This document shows, in pieces, positions 17,369 through 26,273 of a DNA stretch of 37,688 bases. Below the pieces are notes generated by a model. It searched no databases. It was not told where the DNA came from and was given only the letters and a program-made list of their open reading frames with translations. The translations under genes and the position numbers were made by a program. Source of the stretch: Candidatus Bathyarchaeota archaeon (GTDB taxonomy: Archaea; Thermoproteota; Bathyarchaeia; Bathyarchaeales; Bathyarchaeaceae). Position 1 is the stretch's first letter, and each line of letters begins with the position of its first letter. The DNA is taken from positions 1-37,688 of the forward strand of contig JAUWDY010000020.1 of NCBI GenBank assembly GCA_030608565.1. Direction: 5' to 3'.

Positions 17369-17721
17369 AGAAATCGCCCGCACGCGCGTGGTGCATGCAT
17401 GCAACAGGCGTTCATTCATTCAGAATAGGAATATTTGGGTCATCGCTAGGATTATCTCGATCGGTAACAAGAATACTAGACCCATTAGTTCGGCACAGAT
17501 AGCCCCAAACCAACTTGAATCATGGTCTGAGCTGACATTTGCGGCTGTAGAAAAGTAAAAAGCAGTTATGAGGGGCAAATAACAGTCAGAGGATAAATTT
17601 TATCTTTCTTTATTTACAACTTGCCTCCACCACTATAAGCTTTGAATAAGAGAGGAAAAACTTAGGGTGTATGAACAAGCATTATACTGGGCTTAGTTAA
17701 TTCTATAGTGTTGTGTTGTGT

Positions 17722-17830
17722 GCGGTCGTAGTCTAGAGACTTTGGGTGAGAACTGTGCCCTAGTTGGAGAGCTTGGTTAGGACCTCGGCCTCCCACGCCG
17801 ACGACCCGGGTTCAAATCCCGGCGACCGCA
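17722..17830 (+). tRNA. tRNA-Gly (anticodon CCC) with a D-arm intron; genomic CCA at 17831-17833
   Basis: Acceptor GCGGTCG (17722-17728)/CGACCGC (17823-17829), discriminator A, CCA; anticodon arm TCGGC-CTCCCAC-GCCGA; T arm CCGGG-TTCAAAT-CCCGG. About 34-35 nt extra at ~17736-17771 interrupts GTCTAG...CTTGGTTAGGAC. Confidence 0.93.
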
Positions 17831-17890
17831 CCATTAGAGAATTATAATACTTAATATGATAATACGCTTGAAACCTTCAATCATGTCTTC

Positions 17891-18457
17891 TCAAGGCTTA
17901 TACTTTAAGAATAACAGTTTTATGAGGCTGCTAACAACAATCATCAAGCCTATAATGATTATGAGCCCAGCGAGAAAGGCAAACCAGCTGATATTTCCAG
18001 CCGCCAAAGCGAACAAAAAATAGCTTGCACCAAGCCAGAAGATTACGCTTGAAACTGTTCCCGACTTCCTATTCAAAGGCTCTTTAAAAACGATTCTTAG
18101 TCCTAAGACGATGGTGTGGAATATGCCGAACGTAAGACAGAATTGGGCAATAGCCGTATAGACCACTGGATGAGGTGATGCTGGAGCAGGCAAGTACACG
18201 TTTTCAGTAATGTTTTCAAGATGGAAATCTTTGGCGAAGGCAAGGGCTTCATCGTAAGGGTTGGGTGTAATAAGCCATATTACGCCGACAAGGATTAGAA
18301 AGAAGCCGAAAGAAACGATGCTTAACCAATCTCGTTCTTTCCACCGTTCAGCTATCAATAACACCTTACCGGAGATGATATAATATAGTTGATTTGTTCC
18401 GTTTTTAAGCGCTTCTAACAAGACGTTGTTCATATCAAGGGGCATTGAAAACGTCAA
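17891..18457 (-). CDS. multi-TM membrane protein
   Basis: 188 aa with about four hydrophobic segments (LSIVSFGFFLILVGVIWLI, PVVYTAIAQFCLTFGIFHTIVLGL, VSSVIFWLGASYFLFALAAG, WFAFLAGLIIIIGLMIVVSSL). Confidence 0.6.
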   Translation of the reverse strand: MTFSMPLDMNNVLLEALKNGTNQLYYIISGKVLLIAERWKERDWLSIVSFGFFLILVGVIWLITPNPYDEALAFAKDFHLENITENVYLPAPASPHPVVYTAIAQFCLTFGIFHTIVLGLRIVFKEPLNRKSGTVSSVIFWLGASYFLFALAAGNISWFAFLAGLIIIIGLMIVVSSLIKLLFLKYKP

Positions 18458-18843
18458 ACATACATGTGCTCCATCTTCTGTTCCTTTCCTGCTGTGAATG
18501 ATAAGTATTCAAGGCTTACGGGACTGCAGGATATTTGGGTTTCGCACCGTTGGCATCTAATTTTTATTATTATAGGTGTTATCCTCTCCCTTTCACCAGT
18601 GAGCCCTGTTATGGTGGGAGCCGCATAAGTAACTTCAACCAATTCCGGCTTTCCTAACTCAAACGTTCCAGACTTCAAATGGTCAAGATATGTTATCTTC
18701 TGTTTGTAGCCACAAGCTTTACATGTCAGGGTATGCGGGGTTGCAAGCAGAGGGTTGCGATCAAAAATTCCTTTCCTAGCCATATTCATAATTTTCTCTT
18801 TAGGATCAGGTCGAGCAACGCTTGGGCCAAGTTTCTTTTTCAT
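18454..18843 (-). CDS. zinc-ribbon-like protein
   Basis: 129 aa with paired CxxC motifs (CKACGYKQ, CQRCETQISC); start-stop overlap with the downstream membrane protein. Confidence 0.6.
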   Translation of the reverse strand: MKKKLGPSVARPDPKEKIMNMARKGIFDRNPLLATPHTLTCKACGYKQKITYLDHLKSGTFELGKPELVEVTYAAPTITGLTGERERITPIIIKIRCQRCETQISCSPVSLEYLSFTAGKEQKMEHMYV

Positions 18844-18981
18844 TCTACGTAATCCTTGACTTTTCGCACAGATATTGTTTTTCGGTCTTGGCTAATGACC
18901 AGACATGAGTTAATGGATAAAATTAGCTTTTGACCTTTCAGATGTCACCCCTGACTTCACTGCAACCTCGGAAATGTACAA

Positions 18982-19962
18982 TTAAATTGGGGGTCTAACC
19001 AGTTTCCTTTCAGAAAGTGGTAATTTCATCCATTTTTTAAACTCGAGGCTTGGCGGTTCAGTTTCAAACAGTGGTTTTCTACGAAACTCTAACAAGTTAT
19101 TTTCTTTCTCTGCAAATTCAGCAGCCGTAACAACCACATGACCCACTTTTGACGCTGCATCAAAGATTGGTTGAGAAAGTTCCCTCCAACGTTCGTCCCG
19201 AAGGATGTGATGCTCCAGAATCGTTAATGGAACGTTCTTAACTACGGTTTCAAGATTTTGTATTCCACGTTGAATGTGATCTTCTGGCACTCTGAACCCT
19301 GCTAAATAAAGTGGAGGTCCACCTATAATGATCAACTGAGGTCTTTCGCCGAGAATCAGTTTCAACGTATGGTCGTACATGGGACCTTGAACATCAGGAG
19401 CAAACAACACCCGCTCATCACCATGTTGAACGGTGGTCATCAAAACCCAGCCTAGCGGCGTGTTCTCGGCTCCATGGAAAACAGGTTCAGAAAACTTCAC
19501 ACTCGTTTCTCCGAACTCAAACGTTCTGCTGTCTGCAATCTCCAGCGTCTCAGCATGCTTGCCACCCGTTTTCTTAAACATCCAGCCTCGACGCCTCTGG
19601 CTGAAGTTAATTATAGCTCGATAGTCCTTGGCGAGAACCAGCTTTCCCAAATAGATTTGCCTAGCCATCTCAGCAGAAGACCAGTTACAGAACCAGTCCA
19701 TGTATGAGGGAGTGTGGTGATCGAAATGATAATGACTCACCGTGACTACATCCGCTTCTTCTGCAGCCTTCAAAATTCTCTCACGGCATTCAGCCATGGC
19801 CTCATACTCTCTAGGATGCGGAGGAAAACCGAGGCGACTCGGACCCAAAGAAGCCCCAGCATCCAAAAGCACTTTCACGTCAGGGGTCTCCACGTAGGTG
19901 CACATCGACCTGACGCCGAGACTCTCCGCAGCCAATGGAACAACCTTGATTTTTTTAAGCAT
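18982..19962 (-). CDS. UPF0282-type metallo-beta-lactamase-fold hydrolase
   Basis: VTVSHYHFDHHTP motif, DAGASLGPSRLGFPPHPREYEA, FAPDVQGPMYDHTLKLIL, LEHHILRD. Confidence 0.85.
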   Translation of the reverse strand: MLKKIKVVPLAAESLGVRSMCTYVETPDVKVLLDAGASLGPSRLGFPPHPREYEAMAECRERILKAAEEADVVTVSHYHFDHHTPSYMDWFCNWSSAEMARQIYLGKLVLAKDYRAIINFSQRRRGWMFKKTGGKHAETLEIADSRTFEFGETSVKFSEPVFHGAENTPLGWVLMTTVQHGDERVLFAPDVQGPMYDHTLKLILGERPQLIIIGGPPLYLAGFRVPEDHIQRGIQNLETVVKNVPLTILEHHILRDERWRELSQPIFDAASKVGHVVVTAAEFAEKENNLLEFRRKPLFETEPPSLEFKKWMKLPLSERKLVRPPI

Positions 19963-20203
19963 TCACGCTCAACACACCGTTTCTATGAACTATACGTTTT
20001 TATGTGGGATTTACATTTAGTTTTGCTCGGTGGGCGATGACGACTCTGGCCCCACTGATTTATGATTGTGATCTTGAGTGCGGGAGCCCACTCTTATTAT
20101 TAATGGAAATGGTGTTTTCGGAGTACACTTCTTGAGGTGCCGCTAAGATATATAGTATGATATGCTCTTTTTTTGTCGATGCATCCGCTGATCTTTCCTA
20201 TCT

Positions 20204-20233
20204 TGCACGCATGTGTACATGTATGTGCGTGTA
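20204..20233. repeat. 30-nt perfect alternating pyrimidine-purine tract
   Basis: TGCACGCATGTGTACATGTATGTGCGTGTA, strictly alternating throughout, intergenic. Confidence 0.8.
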
Positions 20234-20313
20234 ATCATGTTCCAAGGTTGAGGACCAAATAATCACCTTTCGTGATACAGTAAAGAAATAAGAGATCGTC
20301 ACTGACATTATTA

Positions 20314-20688
20314 ATGATCGATATGCCTTGGAATTGGCGACAGCCGGTAACTTGGATTTTGAAAGTTAATCTCATCTTTTTGGTAATTGACCTTTTGTTA
20401 CTACCATTTTTATCGTTATTCCTTGGGGTTAGCGTGCTCAGTTTAGTGAAAGCAGGTTTTTTTCCTACGATGCTGCTTCTTAATTCCAGCATTATTTTTT
20501 TGGCAGGCGGATTAATAGCAATGTTTTCCTCGATTTTTCCAAGTAAAATCAGGGAGTATATCTTTCATTCTGATGAGAAGTGGTCTCAAGAAACACAGAA
20601 AAAGAGTGAGCGAAAGGCTAATTTGTATATCTTGGCAGGAATCATTTTGTTTCTAGAATCCCTTGTCTCAATTTATATGATTCTGTGA
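20314..20688 (+). CDS. small membrane protein, hypothetical
   Basis: 124 aa with three hydrophobic segments. Confidence 0.5.
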   Translation: MIDMPWNWRQPVTWILKVNLIFLVIDLLLLPFLSLFLGVSVLSLVKAGFFPTMLLLNSSIIFLAGGLIAMFSSIFPSKIREYIFHSDEKWSQETQKKSERKANLYILAGIILFLESLVSIYMIL

Positions 20689-20723
20689 AGTCTAGATACA
20701 AAAAAAGGGTGCGGAAGGCCCAA

Positions 20724-23063
20724 TCAGAGCCTTTTTCTTGCCATGTATATAGCGACTACCAATGCAACTGCAATAACTAGCGCTGCAACAGCTACATATG
20801 TCATCGTGTTTACTGAACTCTGCAGTGCGTCTATTTGACTGCCCAACGTATCCAATGTTTCAGAGTTGTCCGCTATTAGGTCGTAGAGGGGTGTCATCGC
20901 ATCGTCAACCGAGGAAGCATTCAGCATTTCAACGTATGTCCATTCAGTCCCAATTGTGGCTAAACGATCGAATAGATAATAATAGAATACTCCTGTACTT
21001 GGTGGCGTTACGGTGAAACCGTACCAGCCGCTCAGATCTGTAGTTGTTAGACCTATTTTAGCATAGACTGTTTCGTACGTTGCATTGTTAGTGACTTCCC
21101 TCAACTCAAGTTCCCTGCTAGCCAATGGGTTCCCATCTGCACCTGTGTAGATGCCCCTTATGGGGGCTGACATTCCGAGTAAGAATGAAGGAAATGCTGG
21201 CTTAGGCGGTGGACCCGGAACCGTGTAACCTGCTTTCTCCAAGTATTCTCTTGCCTTCGATAGGTCGTATGATCTTGCAGTTATCGAGGCGTTGTAGAAA
21301 GGATATGTTGGTAACCAGTATGTTGTTGCAGGTTGTCCATAGCCTGCCATCGGGTTGTCGATAATGAGTTGTCTCGGAATGGCGTATTCAATAGCCATTC
21401 TCACATACTTGGCTGCTTCTGCGGCTCTTGTTGGATCAGACTGGCCCAATGGAGTGTCTACGCCGGTGCCAAGAATCGGGTGTTGGTGGTTGTAACCGAC
21501 TTCTTGCCTACCTGTGCCTTCATTAAGCAACACCTTGCCCCATGTTGGGTCTATGGTTGGAATGTCCACTTGAATCTGGTATTGAGGATCCAGAATGTCG
21601 ACTTCATCATTCTTTAACGCTGCTAGAGCTGGAGTCTTGTCGGCGATGAATCTGATGTAGTAGTCCTCTACTTCGAACAATCCATCGGCTTCCAGAGCCG
21701 TTCTATTCCAATAGCCAGTGAATTTTTCGAGATGGACAAGCTGAGCAACTGAATCGAAGTCTACCCATTTGTAAGGTCCAGTTCCTACAGGTCCAGTATA
21801 TGTAGTTCCCCCTATGTCTATCGATCCGTCACCAGTGTTGAACGGGCTGTCCGTCCAATCTGCGGGGGCCATTTCCCCAAAGATGTGTTTAGGAATTATG
21901 TTGTTGGCGAAACCTAAAAGGTATGGGTCAAAGTATCCGTAGGGCTTACCAGGGAGCAATTCAGGAAGCCACATCTCAATCGTAGTTGCGTCCACAGCTG
22001 TTATGTTGCCTACTCTGGTACCCGTTCCTAAAGTTGTTGATGAGCTGTCGGTATATGTGAATTTGACATTGTCTCCGAAAGCCTGTGTGTAGGTTCCTTG
22101 GTGCTGCGTACCTGTGGCGGGGTTCATGAGAGCCCATATAGAGAACACAACGTCATCTGCAGTGAAGTCTTCTCCGTCATGCCATTTCACACCAGTTCTA
22201 CAGGTCCAAGTCCATTTGAAACCATTTTCACTTGGCACCCACGACGTTAGCAAGTTGGGATCAGTGTAACTGGATAGACTTGGTTTCACCAATACCAAGC
22301 CGCCGAAAACGTTTGCAGATATAATAGTGTCATACCAGGAGTTAGACAGAGGCGGGATCAATGATTCAATTTCGCCAGTAGAAGCATAGACTACTGTGCT
22401 TTTGCCTGTAAGCATTTCAGGGTTGGGTTGAGCATTGAAGTAAAGCCAACCTTCACCCCCTGGGCTTGTACCTAATGCTGGGCCTCCCAATTCAGGAGTA
22501 ACTGCAGTAGGTGTGCTCGAATAGAAGATTTGAGAGCCTGGCAATTCGTTGTAAAAGATTGTCTGCAATCTCTTCGAAACCTCATCTCGCTCGGTTGTAT
22601 TAGCTGTGGTTAGAAATATATCCATGAGGTCGTTGGCTTCTGTGTTGTTGAATAGATAGTAGTTATTTCCAGTCGGCGCGAAGCCTTCTTCGCTTCCGTA
22701 ATATAGTTGACTGGGTTCAGGAATCAATCCTGGTGTCCAACCTACCAACTGAATGTCGAACCCGCCTTCAGCGTAAGGCTTGCCCACATTCTCTTCTGGA
22801 GGTGTGAAAACGCGGTCGTAAACGCTTGCCCAGCCCAAATATACTACTCTAGCGTCGATTCCTAGTTGTATCAGCGAGTTTGCAATTATCTGTCCCCACT
22901 GGCGTCTCAACATGTTTGCGTTTCCCGGAGCGATTATTGTAACACTGAATAATGTTTCATCTTGTGCTTTTGCCGTGTTTAGTGGTAACGTAGTTAAAGT
23001 CAACAGCGTGATCAACGATAGTATTAGCAATATTTTTTTGGAGTTAGCCATAATTTTCACCAT
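20724..23063 (-). CDS. ABC transporter solute-binding protein, SBP_bac_5 (peptide/nickel) type, with C-terminal Ig-like region and TM anchor
   Basis: Signal peptide, SBP_bac_5 motifs (WTCRTGVKWHDGEDFTADDVVFSI, VGTGPYKWVDFD, YDLSKAREYLEKAGY) and C-terminal TM MTYVAVAALVIAVALVVAIYMARKRL. ORF track starts at 23093; a TATA-like TTATATAAG lies there, so MVKIMANSKK (23063) or MANSKK (23051) is the more likely start. Domain order unusual (see findings). Confidence 0.9.
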   Translation of the reverse strand: MVKIMANSKKILLILSLITLLTLTTLPLNTAKAQDETLFSVTIIAPGNANMLRRQWGQIIANSLIQLGIDARVVYLGWASVYDRVFTPPEENVGKPYAEGGFDIQLVGWTPGLIPEPSQLYYGSEEGFAPTGNNYYLFNNTEANDLMDIFLTTANTTERDEVSKRLQTIFYNELPGSQIFYSSTPTAVTPELGGPALGTSPGGEGWLYFNAQPNPEMLTGKSTVVYASTGEIESLIPPLSNSWYDTIISANVFGGLVLVKPSLSSYTDPNLLTSWVPSENGFKWTWTCRTGVKWHDGEDFTADDVVFSIWALMNPATGTQHQGTYTQAFGDNVKFTYTDSSSTTLGTGTRVGNITAVDATTIEMWLPELLPGKPYGYFDPYLLGFANNIIPKHIFGEMAPADWTDSPFNTGDGSIDIGGTTYTGPVGTGPYKWVDFDSVAQLVHLEKFTGYWNRTALEADGLFEVEDYYIRFIADKTPALAALKNDEVDILDPQYQIQVDIPTIDPTWGKVLLNEGTGRQEVGYNHQHPILGTGVDTPLGQSDPTRAAEAAKYVRMAIEYAIPRQLIIDNPMAGYGQPATTYWLPTYPFYNASITARSYDLSKAREYLEKAGYTVPGPPPKPAFPSFLLGMSAPIRGIYTGADGNPLASRELELREVTNNATYETVYAKIGLTTTDLSGWYGFTVTPPSTGVFYYYLFDRLATIGTEWTYVEMLNASSVDDAMTPLYDLIADNSETLDTLGSQIDALQSSVNTMTYVAVAALVIAVALVVAIYMARKRL

Positions 23064-23098
23064 TTTCCTTTTGACAACAACCCATATCTGCAATTTCT

Positions 23099-23107
23099 AC
23101 TTATATA
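23099..23107 (-). promoter_or_regulatory. candidate TATA box for the SBP gene
   Basis: Reverse strand reads GTTATATAAGTAG about 36 bp upstream of the inferred start at 23063, in the divergent SBP/permease spacer. Confidence 0.45.
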
Positions 23108-23170
23108 ACTTTCATATCCAAAATCACGATTCTGCATATACAATTTAAGTTACGATGGATTCACAAAAAT

Positions 23171-23176
23171 TATAAA
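23171..23176 (+). promoter_or_regulatory. candidate TATA box for the dpp-type permease operon
   Basis: AAATTATAAACTTA in the divergent spacer upstream of dppB. Confidence 0.4.
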
Positions 23177-23212
23177 CTTAAGTAAGCCTAACTTCTTATG
23201 AAACTGCACTAA

Positions 23213-24244
23213 GTGGGATGGACATTATTGAGTTCTAGCAGATCCATCATCAGAAGATTTTCATCGGTGCTAGGCAGCGCAATGTTCAGATACATTGTTA
23301 GACGGCTACTCTACATGATTCCTGTATTCTTAGGCATCTCCATAATCAGTTTCTTTGTAATGTACGCAGCAGGAGACCCTCTCAACATAATTAGACTCGG
23401 AAGACCAAACATAACTCAGGAAACCATAGATGCACTAAAAGTATATTATGGTCTTGACAAGCCGATACCCATACAATATTTGACTTGGCTCACAAACCTA
23501 CTGCAATTCAACTTCGGAAAGTCTCTGTATGGTGGCAGACCCGTGAACTTCCTCATAGGAAGCTGGGTTTGGGAAACAGTTAAACTTCAGCTAATCTCAA
23601 TTCTACTGGCCTTTGCTATATCTATACCCATAGGAATAAACTCGGCAAAGAAACAATACTCAAAACAAGACATCGCCGTTACATCCATTTCCTTATTTGG
23701 AGTTTCAATGCCCACTTTCTGGCTAGGGCTCATATTGATAATAATATTTTCATTTCAGCTAGGATGGCTACCTTCAGCGGGCGCATATGGAGCACCATAT
23801 CTTTGGTGGGACAATCCAGTCTTGGACGAAATAGCACATCTAATACTACCCGTCACTGTCCTTGTTTACGTCATGTTGGCTCAAAACATTCGCTTAATCC
23901 GAGCAAACATGCTCGAAATCTTGAGATCCGACTATATTCTTGCAGCTAGAGCAAGCGGATTAAGCGAACGTAAAGTAGTGTACAAGTACGCCTTGAGAAA
24001 CGCCATCGGCCCTGTGATCACATATCTTGGAATCTCATTGGGAGCGATAATAGCCGGTGCGCCAATGACGGAATACGTGTTTAACTGGCCAGGTCTTGGC
24101 CGTAGATATGTTGATGCCGCCATGAGGTTAGACTTCCCACTCGTGATGGGAATTAACATGGTAATAACTGTGATGACTTTGATCGCGACCCTGATAATAG
24201 ACATATGTTATGTCTACATAGACCCGAGAATAAGACTCAGGTAG
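23213..24244 (+). CDS. dppB: ABC transporter permease (DppB/OppB family)
   Basis: MFRYIVRRLLYMIPVFLGISIISFFVMYAAGDPL ... EAA-type loop RASGLSERKVVYKYALRNAIGPVITY. ATG at 23282 fits the family N-terminus better than 23213. Confidence 0.9.
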   Translation: MGWTLLSSSRSIIRRFSSVLGSAMFRYIVRRLLYMIPVFLGISIISFFVMYAAGDPLNIIRLGRPNITQETIDALKVYYGLDKPIPIQYLTWLTNLLQFNFGKSLYGGRPVNFLIGSWVWETVKLQLISILLAFAISIPIGINSAKKQYSKQDIAVTSISLFGVSMPTFWLGLILIIIFSFQLGWLPSAGAYGAPYLWWDNPVLDEIAHLILPVTVLVYVMLAQNIRLIRANMLEILRSDYILAARASGLSERKVVYKYALRNAIGPVITYLGISLGAIIAGAPMTEYVFNWPGLGRRYVDAAMRLDFPLVMGINMVITVMTLIATLIIDICYVYIDPRIRLR

Positions 24245-24252
24245 ATGAAGAA

Positions 24253-25266
24253 ATGGCCTCAAACAAAACAGGACAGAAAAAGAAGGAGAAATCCAAGCGA
24301 AGGGGCGCCAGCCAGTGGGCGGTAGCTTGGAGAAGATTCAAAAGAAATAAGGCTGGCATCTTTGGCTTAATCATTGTAATGGCTGTGTTCTTCGTTGGAA
24401 TCTTTGGAAGTTTTTTCGCTCCCTACCCAGCTAGACCAGATCCACATGCCTATGATCCTTTCTATGATATAGATCCTATTACCGGGATAGGAGATGTCCG
24501 TAAACCGCCAAGCTGGATGGATCCTGAAGAACCAAATAGCTGGAAATACCTCTTTGGAACAACGCCTATAGGCACAGATGTCTTCAGTGACATAATTCAC
24601 GGAACAAAGTATACAGTTTACGTGGGGGTTTTAGTGACCGTCATCACCATGGCTTTGTCCATCGCTGTTGGAGCCATAGCTGGATTCTACGGACGTTGGG
24701 TTGACAATATTCTGATGAGGATCTCTGAAGTGTTTCTGGTTTTTCCATCCTTGCTGCTTATTCTAGTATTTGTCAGAATATTTACAGTATCAGTAGGGGA
24801 ACCATTCTTGAACATTCCAATAATTAACATTCAAATTCCAACAGGCCTCACAATCGTCATAGTGATTCTCGGTTTGTTCAACTGGGCATCAAATGCAAGA
24901 ATGATACGCGGTGAATTCCTCAGAGTTAGAGAACTCGAATTTATAGAAGCTGAGAGAGCGTTAGGAGCTGGTAATATTAGAATCATTTTTAGACATATCC
25001 TGCCCAATCTTATGTCGTCTATAATAGTCGTTTCAAGCCTGACAATTGCCTACGCAATCTTGTTAGAAGCTGCAGTGAGTTTCCTCGGGTTCGGAGACGC
25101 AAACACGATAACCTGGGGACAGATTCTTCAAGAAAACTTCTCAGAGATGAGAATCGTTTGGTGGGCGGAGGTCTTCCCGGGTATAGCCATCTTATTAACA
25201 GTATTTGGTTTCAACTTGCTTGGTGACGGCTTATCCGATGCTATGAATCCAAGACTCAGAGATTAG
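24253..25266 (+). CDS. dppC: ABC transporter permease (DppC/OppC family)
   Basis: WAVAWRRFKRNKAGIFGLIIVMAVFFVGIFGSFFAPY; GTTPIGTDVFSDIIHG; ERALGAGNIRIIFRHILPNLMSSIIV. ORF track start 24205 overlaps dppB; ATG 24253 preferred. Confidence 0.9.
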   Translation: MASNKTGQKKKEKSKRRGASQWAVAWRRFKRNKAGIFGLIIVMAVFFVGIFGSFFAPYPARPDPHAYDPFYDIDPITGIGDVRKPPSWMDPEEPNSWKYLFGTTPIGTDVFSDIIHGTKYTVYVGVLVTVITMALSIAVGAIAGFYGRWVDNILMRISEVFLVFPSLLLILVFVRIFTVSVGEPFLNIPIINIQIPTGLTIVIVILGLFNWASNARMIRGEFLRVRELEFIEAERALGAGNIRIIFRHILPNLMSSIIVVSSLTIAYAILLEAAVSFLGFGDANTITWGQILQENFSEMRIVWWAEVFPGIAILLTVFGFNLLGDGLSDAMNPRLRD

Positions 25267-25274
25267 AGGAGTGC

Positions 25275-26273
25275 ATGCAAATGGCGGAGACCTTACTGAA
25301 CATCGAAGGATTGAAAACACACTTCTTTACTGAAGCGGGAATAGTCAAAGCTGTGGACGGCATCTCTTTCAACTTGAAAAAGGGTGAATCCCTAGGACTC
25401 GTAGGTGAATCTGGGTCTGGAAAAACAGTAACAGCCCTCTCTGTGCTCAGAATAGTTCCAAAACCTGGCAAAATCACGGATGGAAAAATAGAATTCAATG
25501 ATGAAAATCTTCTCAAAAAGACTGAAAAAGAAATGCAGAAAATACGAGGAAGTAAAATTGCCATCATTTTTCAAGACCCCTCATCTTCATTAAATCCTGT
25601 ATACACTGTTGGGACCCAACTAAGAGACGTCATAATGGCTCACCAAACCGTATCCAAGACAGAGGCTAGAAAAAAGACAATCGAAATCCTAGAAGTCGTC
25701 GGCCTTCCTGACGCGGAGACTAGAATGCGTGAATATCCTCACCAGTTCAGTGGTGGCATGAAACAGCGAGTAGCCATCGCCAGAGCCCTAGCCTGTGAAC
25801 CAACACTCTTGTTCGCTGATGAGCCCACTACAAACCTAGATGTCACGATTCAAGCTCAAGTACTAAATCTCCTGAATGACCTGAAAAAAAAGCTTGGAAT
25901 GTCACTTGTAATGATAACGCATGACATGGGAATCATAGCCGAAATGACAACCAGAATCGTGGTCCTATATGCTGGCCGCGTATGTGAAATCGCCGAAACT
26001 CATGACCTTTTCGAACGCCCTAGACACCCGTACACAGAGGCCTTACTTGCCGCTGTCCCTAGGCTGGATATGAGAAAAACTTTGCGCGTCATTCCCGGCA
26101 ACATCCCTAACCTCATCGAGCCTCCTTCAGGCTGTCGTTTCCATCCACGCTGCAACTATGCCAAACAGACTTGTAAAGAAGATATCCCTGTCTTGGAGGA
26201 GATAGAATCCGGGCATTTTGTTGCCTGCCATGAATGGCAAAATATCACGTTGAAGGGGGAAAGAAGCCACTGA
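25275..26273 (+). CDS. dppD: ABC transporter ATP-binding protein (DppD/OppD family)
   Basis: Walker A GESGSGKT, signature FSGGMKQRVAIARAL, Walker B LLFADEPTT, C-terminal oligopeptide-type CRFHPRCNYAKQTC. Confidence 0.92.
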   Translation: MQMAETLLNIEGLKTHFFTEAGIVKAVDGISFNLKKGESLGLVGESGSGKTVTALSVLRIVPKPGKITDGKIEFNDENLLKKTEKEMQKIRGSKIAIIFQDPSSSLNPVYTVGTQLRDVIMAHQTVSKTEARKKTIEILEVVGLPDAETRMREYPHQFSGGMKQRVAIARALACEPTLLFADEPTTNLDVTIQAQVLNLLNDLKKKLGMSLVMITHDMGIIAEMTTRIVVLYAGRVCEIAETHDLFERPRHPYTEALLAAVPRLDMRKTLRVIPGNIPNLIEPPSGCRFHPRCNYAKQTCKEDIPVLEEIESGHFVACHEWQNITLKGERSH

